Below are positions 42,124-50,080 of a stretch of 50,487 nucleotides of DNA, one piece after another. Position 1 is the stretch's first letter. The number at the start of each line of letters is the position of its first letter. The position numbers were made by a program, and so were the translations under genes. The stretch comes from Nocardioides sp. (GTDB lineage Bacteria > Actinomycetota > Actinomycetes > Propionibacteriales > Nocardioidaceae): positions 1-50,487 of the forward strand of contig NZ_JAOPWY010000020.1 in NCBI RefSeq assembly GCF_025965415.1. Direction: 5' to 3'. The notes beneath the pieces were generated by a model that saw only the letters and a program-made list of their open reading frames with translations, did not search any database and had not been told where the DNA came from.

Positions 42124-42188
42124 AACCACGAACCACCGACCCGGTATGCCCCACCGGCCTGTGAACCCCGTCACGGGTGCCGTGTCGA

Positions 42189-43139
42189 TCAGGCACGCAG
42201 GTGCAGCTTCGCGTGGTCGGGGTCGTCGACGACGAAGGGGCGTGGGGCCCGGGGCAGCCAGGTGTGGGTGACGTGGTCGACGACGTGCACGCCCTCCGGT
42301 GCGACGATCTCGACGACGCCCTCGGGCACCTCGCCGGCGTGCAGCGCGTTCCAGACGAGCCACTCGCGGCGCTTGCGGCGGTTGCGGATCGAGGTCGCGA
42401 AGGACTCGGGGTCGGTCCAGTGCGCGAACTCGTCGCCGTCGAGCCACTTGAGCTCGACGCACAGCCCCTGCGGCAGGGCGAACTGCTCGATCCGGTCTGG
42501 CGTCGTGCGGATCTCCCACTCCGGCGCCTTGGCATAGACGTAGTCGGGGCTCATCGGGAAGCCCCACTCCTCGATGTTGCGCAGGCCGAGGTCGAGGTAG
42601 GCCTTCGACTCCGACTCGATGTAGAGCCCGTGGCGCGGGAAGCGGATGACGGCCTCGGCCATCCCCACCTGCCAGGACAGGTCCGCCATCGACACCTCGC
42701 CCTCGGTGGTGAGGACCATGTCGCCGTCCCACTTCCACGAGTAGCGGGTGCGGACGTGGGAGAAGCACCAGTTGTAGAAGTAGGCCAGGGAGTGCACCGA
42801 GCGCTCGTTGACGGCGAGGTGCTCGCCCCCGGCGCGGGCGACCGCGAAGGGGTACTCCTTCAGCGTGAAGCGGTCGGACAGCCCGTGCTCGGCGGCCACG
42901 CGGAGCGCCTCCTCGCCGGTGCCGTCGTCGGAGCCGTTGTCGACGAGCAGCACGTGGTCGCAGGCCCGCAGCAGCGGCGGCAGCACGAAGCGCAGCCCGG
43001 GCGCCTCGTTCTTGACCCGCAGCACCGCCGTCGCGCCGCGGCGCAGGCCGCCGGGCTGGTTCCACGGCCAGACGAGGTCGAAGTCGGTGTGGCCCTCGAG
43101 GTTGGTGAGCCCTTGGCCGGAGCCGATCGGGACGGTCAC
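42189..43139 (-). CDS. Glycosyltransferase family 2-like protein
   Basis: This 316-residue cytosolic glycosyltransferase-like protein reads TAVLRVKNEAPGLRFVLPPLLRACDHVLLVDNGSDDGTGEEALRVAAEHG, typical of GT-A folds that begin with 'RVKNE'. WKWDGDMVL supplies the DxD-like metal site. The GTG at 43139 overlaps the sulfotransferase stop (GTGA), so the two are coupled. Together with the divergent GT2 gene it suggests modification of a surface glycan or glycolipid. The sugar donor is unknown. Confidence 0.85.
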   Translation of the reverse strand: MTVPIGSGQGLTNLEGHTDFDLVWPWNQPGGLRRGATAVLRVKNEAPGLRFVLPPLLRACDHVLLVDNGSDDGTGEEALRVAAEHGLSDRFTLKEYPFAVARAGGEHLAVNERSVHSLAYFYNWCFSHVRTRYSWKWDGDMVLTTEGEVSMADLSWQVGMAEAVIRFPRHGLYIESESKAYLDLGLRNIEEWGFPMSPDYVYAKAPEWEIRTTPDRIEQFALPQGLCVELKWLDGDEFAHWTDPESFATSIRNRRKRREWLVWNALHAGEVPEGVVEIVAPEGVHVVDHVTHTWLPRAPRPFVVDDPDHAKLHLRA

Positions 43140-44236
43140 GGCTGGCCGTCCCGCGTGCGGCCCAGCGCCTTGCGCACCCCGCGGCGTACGGACGGAGGGA
43201 TGGCGGCGCGTACGTCGTGGGGCACCCGGTCCGCGAGGGAGCGGGCCTCGGACCCGGTCGAGGCCTCCGCCAGCGCGCGGCGGCGTGCCTGGAGGCGGGC
43301 GTGCTCGGCGCTCGAGCGGCTGATCGCCTCGGCCTCCTCGTAGAGGTCGACGTACGCCTCGCGGAGCTGGTCGAAGGTCGCGTGCGCGTCGGGGGTGTCC
43401 CCGCCCTCGTCGGCGAGCTTGTTGAGCTCCTCCCACGTCTGGCCGGTCAGGTCGTGCAGTCGCCTGGGCAGGGCGAGGTCGTCGAGGCTGGAGGTCACGC
43501 GGCGGAGGTTGGGGTCGATGAAGCGGTGGACCTCGCGGATCTGGTCGCTGCGCGTGTGGATGATCGTCTGGAGGTCGAGGGCGTGGCCCAGCGCGGTGGT
43601 GGTCTTCACCCAGTCGGTCAGCAGGTCCTCGTAGCGGACGAACACGCGACCGCCGTCGCCCTCGGCCGGGCGGGTGGCCCGCTCGGTGTGGAGCAGCATG
43701 TTGACCCAGCTGGCGGCGAGGTGGGAGGAGCCGAGCTTGTTGGCGTAGTACTTCTGCTTCGAGCCGACCACCTCGGCCGGCGCGCGCAGCATCGTGGCGA
43801 AGACCGGCGTCGCTCCCGTCCGGATCGCGGCGACCCGCCACAGGCCGAGGAACCAGCTCAGCCGCGGGTCCTTGACGACCAGCTCGGGGTGGTCGGCGAA
43901 GTGCGGCTCGAGCCACTCGCTGACCCGGATCCGGGCGGGCTCGCGGCTGCAGATGCGTCCGGTGTCGAACCACGCCGTCGGCCGCGAGTCGCTGACCTGC
44001 ACGAGCGCCTCGGCGAGCCACTCGTCGTGGACGTCGACCACCCACTGGGGCTCGCTGAAGCCGCGCGGGTTGGAGTCGTCCGGCGGCACCTCGGGCAGGG
44101 GGACGTGCATCCCGAGCCTGGACACGATCCCGGCGAGGGTGCTGGTGCCGCTGCGACCGGCGCCGGCGACGAGGAGGACCTTCCGCGGCACTCCGTCGGG
44201 GTTCATCTCGTCGATCGCTCTGGGCTGCTCGGTCAC
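43136..44236 (-). CDS. Sulfotransferase family protein
   Basis: This 366-residue protein has the 5'-phosphosulfate loop KVLLVAGAGRSGTSTLAGIVSRLG near residue 20. LVVKDPRLSWFLGLW follows, and VFVRYEDLLTDW is at the expected 3'-phosphate region of PAPS-dependent carbohydrate sulfotransferases. A helical, Arg/Ala-rich C-terminus follows. The GTG at 44236 was chosen because TAGGCT ends seven bases upstream; frames open to 44296. It is coupled to a glycosyltransferase and divergent from another, so a sulfated glycan or glycolipid product is plausible. Confidence 0.85.
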   Translation of the reverse strand: MTEQPRAIDEMNPDGVPRKVLLVAGAGRSGTSTLAGIVSRLGMHVPLPEVPPDDSNPRGFSEPQWVVDVHDEWLAEALVQVSDSRPTAWFDTGRICSREPARIRVSEWLEPHFADHPELVVKDPRLSWFLGLWRVAAIRTGATPVFATMLRAPAEVVGSKQKYYANKLGSSHLAASWVNMLLHTERATRPAEGDGGRVFVRYEDLLTDWVKTTTALGHALDLQTIIHTRSDQIREVHRFIDPNLRRVTSSLDDLALPRRLHDLTGQTWEELNKLADEGGDTPDAHATFDQLREAYVDLYEEAEAISRSSAEHARLQARRRALAEASTGSEARSLADRVPHDVRAAIPPSVRRGVRKALGRTRDGQP

Positions 44237-44243
44237 GGCGGGC

Positions 44244-44286
44244 AGCCTACCGGCGGCCGGGCGGACCGGTCCGGCACCACTAGGCT
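44244..44286. promoter_or_regulatory. Divergent leaderless promoters, sulfotransferase and GT2 genes
   Basis: Minus-strand TAGGCT (44249-44244) ends seven bases before GTG 44236. Plus-strand TAGGCT (44281-44286) ends eight bases before ATG 44295. Identical -10 boxes 31 bp apart suggest co-expression. Confidence 0.5.
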
Positions 44287-44294
44287 CGCGCCCC

Positions 44295-45416
44295 ATGAAG
44301 AGGCTCTTCTCCCGCGCTCCGCTGCTGGGAGTCGTGATCCCCGCGTGGGGCGTGGAGGACTACCTCGACGACTGCATCCGCTCCCTGCTCGCGCAGACCC
44401 ACCGGCGCTGGGAGGCGGTGATCGTCGACGACGGCTCCACCGACCGCACCGGGGAGATCGCCGACGAGTGGGCGCACCGTGACACCCGCATCAGCGTCGT
44501 GCACTCGGTGAACGGCGGCCTGGGGGCCGCGCGCAACCTCGGCGCCCAGCGCGTGCGCGGCGACTACCTCGCCTTCCTCGACTCCGACGACGTCCTGCCC
44601 CCGACGGCGTACGCCGACCTGGTGGGCGCCCTCCAGCAGTCGGGCTCCGACTTCGCGACGGGCTCGATCGTGCGCTGGGAGGGCGACGCCCTGGTCGAGC
44701 CACCGTGGATGCGGCGGCTGCACCGTCCCCTGCGCGGCGCGCGGGTGGAGGACCGGCCCGAGATCCTGGGCGACGTCTTCGCGTGGAACAAGGTCTGGCG
44801 TCGCTCCTTCTGGGACGCGGCGGGCCTGGCGTGGCCGGAGGGCGTGCGCTACGAGGACCAGCCCACCACGACCCGGTCCTTCCTGGCGGGCCGCTTCGAC
44901 GTGCTGGAGGAGGTCGTCTACCGCTGGCGGATCCGCGAGGGCTCGATCACCCAGACCCGGGCCTCGTCGGTGCAGGACCTGTCGGACCGCTGGGAGACCA
45001 AGCGGCGGGCCCTGGCGTCGGTACGCGCCCACGGCTCGGCCGAGGTGGAGCAGGTCTTCGTCGACCGGGTCCTCGCCGGCGACCTGTGGCGCTACTTCCT
45101 GCTGGTGCCCGGCTGCTCACCCGAGTGGTGGCGGCTGCTGCGCTCAGGCGTGCTCGAGCTCTGGGGATCACGCACGCTCGTCGAGAGCGGCCTGCCGCCG
45201 GTGCACCGGCTCGCCGGCTGGCTCATCGCCCAGGACCGACGGGCCGACGTCACCGCGCTGATGGAGTGGGTGGCGACCCTCGACGGCCCGGCCCCGCGCG
45301 TGCAGGACGTGGCGACCGGCGCCTGGCGGCTCTCGGTGCCGCACTCGGTCCTGGACGAGACGACCGTGGCCCCGGAGGCCTTGGCGCTCCGGGACCACGA
45401 GGTCATCACTGGCTGA
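44295..45416 (+). CDS. Family 2 glycosyltransferase
   Basis: This 373-residue GT2 enzyme has the N-terminal GT-A core LLGVVIPAWGVEDYLDDCIRSLLAQTHRRWEAVIVDDGSTDRTGEIADEWAHRD. NGGLGAARNLGAQRVRGDYLAFLDSDDVLPP carries the DSDD metal motif, and YEDQPTTTRSFL the ED catalytic-base region. The C-terminal third is unlike known domains but resembles teichoic-acid-type CDP-glycerol:GT2 fusions in length only. It ends three bases from the convergent osmoprotectant-binding protein gene. Confidence 0.9.
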   Translation: MKRLFSRAPLLGVVIPAWGVEDYLDDCIRSLLAQTHRRWEAVIVDDGSTDRTGEIADEWAHRDTRISVVHSVNGGLGAARNLGAQRVRGDYLAFLDSDDVLPPTAYADLVGALQQSGSDFATGSIVRWEGDALVEPPWMRRLHRPLRGARVEDRPEILGDVFAWNKVWRRSFWDAAGLAWPEGVRYEDQPTTTRSFLAGRFDVLEEVVYRWRIREGSITQTRASSVQDLSDRWETKRRALASVRAHGSAEVEQVFVDRVLAGDLWRYFLLVPGCSPEWWRLLRSGVLELWGSRTLVESGLPPVHRLAGWLIAQDRRADVTALMEWVATLDGPAPRVQDVATGAWRLSVPHSVLDETTVAPEALALRDHEVITG

Positions 45417-45419
45417 GCC

Positions 45420-46367
45420 CTACAGCAGGCCCTCGGAGGTCAGGAACTCCTTGGCCACGTCCTCGGGCTTGGCCCGGTCGACGGCCATCTGACCGTTCAT
45501 CTCGGTGAGGTTCTCCGTGGTGAGTGCGGCCATCAGCGGGTTGAGGATGTCGGCCACGTCGGGGTGCTCGGCGAGGAAGTCGGCGGAGACGGCGGGCACG
45601 AGGTTCTGGGCCGGCTGGATCTCCTTGTCGTCCTCGAGCACGACGAGGCCCTGGGACTCCAGGGTGCCGTCGGTGGTCGAGGTCTCGCCGAGCTGCGACT
45701 CGCCGTCGATCACGGACTTGTAGGTCTGCGCCGAGGCGTAGCCGAGCTCGAGGACCTTGGTCACGTCGACGCCGTAGTCGTCGGAGAGACCGCCCTCGCA
45801 GTCGAGCCGGCCCTCGCAGTCGGGCGCGGCCGCGAGCACGACGCTCTTGCCCTCGAGGTCGGAGAGCGTGGTGACGCCCTCGGCGTCGGCGTAGTCCTGG
45901 GTCACGAAGAACGCATTGGTGTCGGTGGCCGGGGAGATGTCGAGCAGCTCGATCCCGGCGTCCTCGAGCAGGCTGGCGCCGTCGTCGGCGAGCTGCTGGC
46001 CGTCGCCGGCCTCGAAGGGCTCGGCCTCGGCGTCGGCCTGGGTGTTGAGGAAGTTGACGATGCCGCCGACGTATTCGGGGACGATGTCGACGTCGCCGGG
46101 GAACGTCGGCATGTAGGCGTCGCGGGAGTCGACGAGCTTGGTCTCGACGGTGTAGCCGGCGTCCTCGAGGAGCTGCTCGTACATCGATGCGACGAGGGTG
46201 GCCTCGGGGAAGTTCTGACCGGCGATGGTCAGCGATCCCTTGTCTGCGCTGCCCGACGAGCCCGAGTCGTCGGAGGCGTTGTCACTGGAGAGGTCGTCAC
46301 CGGCGCAGCCGGTGAGAGCGAGGGCCGTCGCGGCGAGGAGCGCGGCGAGGGGACGAGCGATCTTCAT
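45420..46367 (-). CDS. Glycine betaine/osmoprotectant ABC transporter substrate-binding lipoprotein
   Basis: This 315-residue OpuAC/OpuCC-family protein has a lipoprotein signal peptide (MKIARPLAALLAATALALTGCAGDD, lipobox LTGC). An acidic Ser/Asp linker precedes the mature domain GSLTIAGQNFPEATLVASMYEQLLEDAGYTVETKL, and VDIVPEYVGG follows. The bound solute (betaine, choline, carnitine or similar) is unknown. AGAAGGAACATC precedes the ATG. It lies 54 bp after the permease pair on the same strand; the ATPase gene is divergent. Confidence 0.92.
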   Translation of the reverse strand: MKIARPLAALLAATALALTGCAGDDLSSDNASDDSGSSGSADKGSLTIAGQNFPEATLVASMYEQLLEDAGYTVETKLVDSRDAYMPTFPGDVDIVPEYVGGIVNFLNTQADAEAEPFEAGDGQQLADDGASLLEDAGIELLDISPATDTNAFFVTQDYADAEGVTTLSDLEGKSVVLAAAPDCEGRLDCEGGLSDDYGVDVTKVLELGYASAQTYKSVIDGESQLGETSTTDGTLESQGLVVLEDDKEIQPAQNLVPAVSADFLAEHPDVADILNPLMAALTTENLTEMNGQMAVDRAKPEDVAKEFLTSEGLL

Positions 46368-46421
46368 GATGTTCCTTCTGTGTCCCGCAGCGTGCGGCTG
46401 CGCGTGTCCGGATGTGCATCG

Positions 46422-47186
46422 TCAGCCGACAGGTTCGGCGGGCTCGTCCACGGTAGACCCGACCACCGACAACGCATCGGTGCGCCCACCTGTAGGGGTG
46501 CCTCGCCGGGCCGGGTCGACCGCCCACTGCACGAGCGCCGCGACAAGCTCGAGCACCAGCGCGACGGCCGCCACGACGAGCGCCCCGGCGATGCCCTTGC
46601 CGTAGTTGGAGCGGAAGAAGCCGTCGGTGATGATGCGACCGAGTCCCGGGCCCGCGACGAGCGCGGCGATCGTCGCGGTCGCCCAGACCTGCACCAGCGC
46701 GAGCCGGAGCCCCGAGACGACGAGCGGCAGCCCGAGCGGGAGCTCGACGCGCCAGAACTGCTGCACGCGCGTCATCCCCATCCCCCGGGCCGCCTCGCGG
46801 ACCTCCGGTGCGACCTCGCGCATGGCGACGTACGAGTTGGTGATGATGGGTGGCAGCGCGAAGAGCGTGAGCGCGATGAGGGTGGCCAGGCCGGCGCGGC
46901 CGTAGGGGCCGAGGGTGTCGGCGCCGGGCCACGGCGCGACCACCAGCAGCGCGAGCAGGGCGAACGTCGGGATCGCGCGACCGACGTTGGAGATGTTGAT
47001 GGCGAGGAAGCCGCCGCGGCCGAGGTGGCCGAGCCAGAGCGCGATCGGCAGGCCGACGACCATGGCCATCAGCAGCGCGGTGAGCGTGAGGAGCAGCTGC
47101 TGCCCGAGCAGGGCCGCGATGCCGTCGCCGCCACTCCAGTTGGCGCCGTCGGACAGGTAGGCCCACATGTCGCCGAAGACGCTCAT
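46422..47186 (-). CDS. Osmoprotectant ABC transporter permease (second)
   Basis: This 254-residue membrane subunit has about six helices. The EAA loop is VREAARGMGMTRVQQFWRVELPLGLPLVVSGLRLALVQVWATATIAALV, and AINISNVGRAIPTFALLALLVV is characteristic of OpuB/OpuC permeases. The ATG at 47186 overlaps the stop of the first permease (ATGA). The two permeases probably form a heterodimer served by the divergent ATPase. Confidence 0.92.
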   Translation of the reverse strand: MSVFGDMWAYLSDGANWSGGDGIAALLGQQLLLTLTALLMAMVVGLPIALWLGHLGRGGFLAINISNVGRAIPTFALLALLVVAPWPGADTLGPYGRAGLATLIALTLFALPPIITNSYVAMREVAPEVREAARGMGMTRVQQFWRVELPLGLPLVVSGLRLALVQVWATATIAALVAGPGLGRIITDGFFRSNYGKGIAGALVVAAVALVLELVAALVQWAVDPARRGTPTGGRTDALSVVGSTVDEPAEPVG

Positions 47187-47881
47187 GCGCGCACCCCCCT
47201 CGTCCAGGGCGTCAGGAACCGCTGGGCCAGCACCAGGACCACGTCGAGGACGACGGCGAGCAGGACGCACAGCAGCGAAGCGGTGAAGAGCTCGGCGCGG
47301 AAGTTGGTGAGGACGCCGTCCTTGATCAGGTTGCCGAGGCCGCCGTAGGCGACCAGCGAGCCGACCGTGGTCAGCGCGACCGTCGACACGGTGGCCACGC
47401 GCAGGCCGGCCATCACGACGGGCAGCGCGAGCGGCAGCTCGACCCTCAGCAGGAGCTGGGTGCGGTTGTAGCCGAGCCCGGTCGCCGACTCGCGTACGTC
47501 GTCGGGCACCGAGCGCAGGCCCTCCAGCAGGCTGCGCACCAGGATCGTCAGGGCGTAGAGCGCGAGCCCGATCACGACGGTCGTCGCGGTCAGCCCGGTG
47601 AACGGCACCAGCAGCGGGAAGAGTGCCAGGGAGGGCACCGTGTAGATGCCGGTCGTGATCCCGAGGATCGTGGACTCCAGCCGCGGCAGGCGGCGCGCGA
47701 CGAGCGCGAGCGGGAACGCGATCGCCAACCCGACCAGGACCGAGACCACCGTGATGCCGATGTGCTGGACGGTCGCGTCGAGGATCTCCTGCTGGCGATC
47801 GGCGACGTAGTCGAGGCAGACCCAGTCGTTGACGAGGCTGCTGTAGCAGCTCGGGTCGTCCGCGGCTCCCAGTAAGGTCAC
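47183..47881 (-). CDS. Osmoprotectant ABC transporter permease (first)
   Basis: This 232-residue permease has about five helices. The EAA loop is VRESATGLGYNRTQLLLRVELPLALPVVMAGLRVATVSTVALTTVGSLV, with ESTILGITTGIYTVPSLALFPLLVPFTG in the preceding region. The start is GTG at 47881, seven bases after minus-strand TAGCGT, so the message is probably leaderless. The start codon is only three bases from the start codon of the divergent ATPase gene. Confidence 0.9.
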   Translation of the reverse strand: MTLLGAADDPSCYSSLVNDWVCLDYVADRQQEILDATVQHIGITVVSVLVGLAIAFPLALVARRLPRLESTILGITTGIYTVPSLALFPLLVPFTGLTATTVVIGLALYALTILVRSLLEGLRSVPDDVRESATGLGYNRTQLLLRVELPLALPVVMAGLRVATVSTVALTTVGSLVAYGGLGNLIKDGVLTNFRAELFTASLLCVLLAVVLDVVLVLAQRFLTPWTRGVRA

Positions 47882-47894
47882 CGCATGGACGCTA
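47873..47894. promoter_or_regulatory. Interleaved divergent -10 boxes inside opposing coding sequences
   Basis: Plus-strand TAAGGT (47873-47878) ends six bases before ATG 47885 and lies in codons 2-3 of the permease. Minus-strand TAGCGT (47894-47889) ends seven bases before GTG 47881 and lies in codons 2-4 of the ATPase. Only 47882-47884 is non-coding. Confidence 0.55.
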
Positions 47895-48871
47895 CACGGG
47901 GCGGCGACTCGATGATCAGGCTCGAAGGTGTGGGCAAGACCTACCCCGACGGGACGGTCGCGGTCCACGAGCTCGACCTCGACGTCGCCCGCGGAGAGAT
48001 GGTCTGCCTCGTCGGGCCGTCCGGCTGCGGCAAGTCCACGACGCTCAAGATGATCAACCGGCTCATCGAGCCGACCACCGGCCGGATCTGGCTCGACGGC
48101 CAGGACGTCACCGACGCCGACCCGGTCGAGCTGCGCCGCGGCATCGGCTACGTCATCCAGCAGATCGGCCTGTTCCCCCACCAACGCATCGAGCAGAACG
48201 TGATGACCGTGCCGCTGCTCTACGGCGAGTCGAAGTCGACCGCCCGCGAGCGCGCCCACGAGCTGCTCAGCACCGTCGGCCTCGATCCGCAGCAGTACGC
48301 CAGGAAGTACCCGCACGAGCTGTCCGGCGGGCAGCGGCAGCGCGTCGGCGTCGCCCGCGCGCTGGCCGCCAACCCGCCCGTCCTGCTGATGGACGAGCCG
48401 TTCGGCGCCGTCGACCCGATCGTGCGCCACCGGCTGCAGGACGAGTTCCGACGGCTCCAGGCCGAGCTCGGCAAGACCGTCGTCCTGGTCACCCACGACA
48501 TCGACGAGGCGATCCGGATGGGCGACCGCGTGGCCGTCTTCGCCGCCGGCGGTCGCCTCGCCCAGTACGCCACCCCGGGCGTGCTGCTGGCCCACCCGGC
48601 CGACGAGCAGGTGGCCGACTTCGTGGGGGCGGGCGGGCTCCGCACACTGACCGTGACCCGGCTCCGCGAGGAGCACCTCGAACCCCTCGACGGCGTCTCG
48701 ACCGGCGACCTGGGCGCGGCCATCGACATCGACTCCTCGCTCGAGGACGCCCTCGCCGCGATGCTGCGCGACGACAAGCCGATGATCGGCGTGCGCCGCG
48801 GCCCCACCTTCCTCGGCGTACTCACTCCGGCCGGGGTGCACCGGGCGCTGCGGGAGTCGCTGCGGTCCTAG
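47885..48871 (+). CDS. Osmoprotectant ABC transporter ATP-binding protein
   Basis: This 328-residue ATPase of the OpuA/ProV type has Walker A VGPSGCGKSTTLKM, the Q-loop YVIQQIGLFPHQRIEQN, the signature ELSGGQRQRVGVARAL, Walker B VLLMDEPFGAVDP, and the H-loop VTHDIDEA. After about residue 245 there is a short CBS-like region (LEDALAAMLRDDKPMIGVRRGPTFLGVLTPAGVHRAL). Two starts are possible: ATG 47885 (with a -10 six bases upstream) or ATG 47912 (MIRLEGVGKTYPDG). It serves the divergent permeases and binding protein. Confidence 0.93.
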   Translation: MDATRGGDSMIRLEGVGKTYPDGTVAVHELDLDVARGEMVCLVGPSGCGKSTTLKMINRLIEPTTGRIWLDGQDVTDADPVELRRGIGYVIQQIGLFPHQRIEQNVMTVPLLYGESKSTARERAHELLSTVGLDPQQYARKYPHELSGGQRQRVGVARALAANPPVLLMDEPFGAVDPIVRHRLQDEFRRLQAELGKTVVLVTHDIDEAIRMGDRVAVFAAGGRLAQYATPGVLLAHPADEQVADFVGAGGLRTLTVTRLREEHLEPLDGVSTGDLGAAIDIDSSLEDALAAMLRDDKPMIGVRRGPTFLGVLTPAGVHRALRESLRS

Positions 48872-48880
48872 CCCGGACCG

Positions 48881-48908
48881 CGCAACCACCGGGTACCCGG
48901 TGGTTGCG
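48881..48908. terminator. Perfect 28-bp palindrome, bidirectional terminator
   Basis: CGCAACCACCGGGT followed directly by its exact reverse complement, ten bases after the ATPase stop. It works as a terminator hairpin on either strand. Confidence 0.75.
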
Positions 48909-48912
48909 GTGC

Positions 48913-48938
48913 TTCTCGACCGTTGCAACGGTCGAGAA
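48913..48938. terminator. Perfect 26-bp palindrome, bidirectional terminator
   Basis: TTCTCGACCGTTG followed directly by its exact reverse complement, four bases after the previous palindrome and 17 bases before the GNAT gene stop. Confidence 0.75.
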
Positions 48939-48955
48939 CCTCACCGAGAGGACTG

Positions 48956-50038
48956 TCAGCCGACCGGCACGTCCCGGTGCCAGGACTCCGTGACGTACTT
49001 CGTGCCCCAGCCCATCGAGGTGTAGAGCCCGTCAGCACCCGTCGGTGAGTCGGCGTCGACCTCGAGGCCGACGCGGTCGCGGTTGCGGGAGGCGGCGTCG
49101 GCGATGATCGTGCGCAGCAGCCCGGTGGCCACGCCCCGTCCGCGCGCGGACTCGAGGACGCCGAGGTAGGAGACGTAGGACCCGTCGGCGCCGCCCGGCG
49201 ACTCGCTGACCGTGCCGATGAGCGCGCCGGCCGGCTCGACCTCGTCGCCGTCCGTGATCTCGGCCAGCCACCAGTGGTCCCAGCGGTGGCCGGGGTCCTC
49301 GCGCAGCCGGTGGATGAACTCGTGGAAGGTCTCCTCGGCGGAGTTGAAGTGGTCGGTGAACGCGCCCTCGAGCACGTCGTGGATGGCGCGCAGGTCGGCC
49401 ACGTCGGGCATGCCGTCACCCTGCCGCTCCACCAGCCGGAACACGACGCCTCGGCGCTCCCACCGGGCCGGGTCGGGGACCAGCTCGGCCTCGGCGGCCT
49501 CCACCGAGCGGCTCATCTGCCACCACGTGCGGACCCGGTCGAAGCCGGCATCAGCGAGCCAGGCGTGCTGCCGCTCGTCGTCGGCGAAGGCACCGGTGTC
49601 GATCTGCTGCACCGTCAGCCCGCGGGCCGCACCCACCGACCTGGCCTGGGCCTCGGCCCACTCGAAGAGCACGTCGCTGCACCGGTCGGCGAGGTGCTCG
49701 TCGAGGTCGCGGTCGACGACGTGCACGAAGAGCATCCGGCCCTCGGCGCGGTCGTGCACGCTGCCCCAGGCCCGGATCAGCCCGTCGGGGTCGCGCACGA
49801 CAAGGTTCTCGCGCATGGCCTGGCCGTGCTCGGAGATCTCGACCAGGACCTCCTCCTCGCCGGAGCCCGCCCAGCCGCGCCCGGCGCGCTCGTGGTCGCG
49901 CAGCAGCTCGGTCAGCCGGGCCACGGTCGCGGCGTCGGTGCCGTCGGGCGCGTCGGCGGTCCAGCCCTCGGGAAGTCCGGGGTCCTCGGGCAGGACGTCG
50001 TCGGGGTCGCTCTCGAACCTGTTGTCCTCGGGGATCAC
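48956..50038 (-). CDS. GNAT family N-acetyltransferase, double domain (mycothiol-synthase-like)
   Basis: This 360-residue protein has two GNAT folds. The N-terminal domain (about residues 20-180) contains ENLVVRDPDGLIRAWGSVHD and RGLTVQQIDT. The C-terminal domain (about 195-355) has the acetyl-CoA loop YVSYLGVLESARGRGVATGLLRTIIADA and the closing GLYTSMGWGTKYVTESWHRDV. The layout resembles MshD, but length and motifs do not prove that activity. The start is GTG at 50038. An 82-bp tandem repeat array begins 43 bp upstream of it. Confidence 0.85.
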   Translation of the reverse strand: MIPEDNRFESDPDDVLPEDPGLPEGWTADAPDGTDAATVARLTELLRDHERAGRGWAGSGEEEVLVEISEHGQAMRENLVVRDPDGLIRAWGSVHDRAEGRMLFVHVVDRDLDEHLADRCSDVLFEWAEAQARSVGAARGLTVQQIDTGAFADDERQHAWLADAGFDRVRTWWQMSRSVEAAEAELVPDPARWERRGVVFRLVERQGDGMPDVADLRAIHDVLEGAFTDHFNSAEETFHEFIHRLREDPGHRWDHWWLAEITDGDEVEPAGALIGTVSESPGGADGSYVSYLGVLESARGRGVATGLLRTIIADAASRNRDRVGLEVDADSPTGADGLYTSMGWGTKYVTESWHRDVPVG

Positions 50039-50080
50039 GAGCGGTCATTCTTCCGCACTGCGGCCTGGGGCCCCCCGGGC

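Noticed and set aside
42012..42185. SAM-IV or SAM-II riboswitch upstream of metQ
   Set aside because: I could not find the conserved core (GCAACC-type segment and pseudoknot partners); only generic hairpins are visible.
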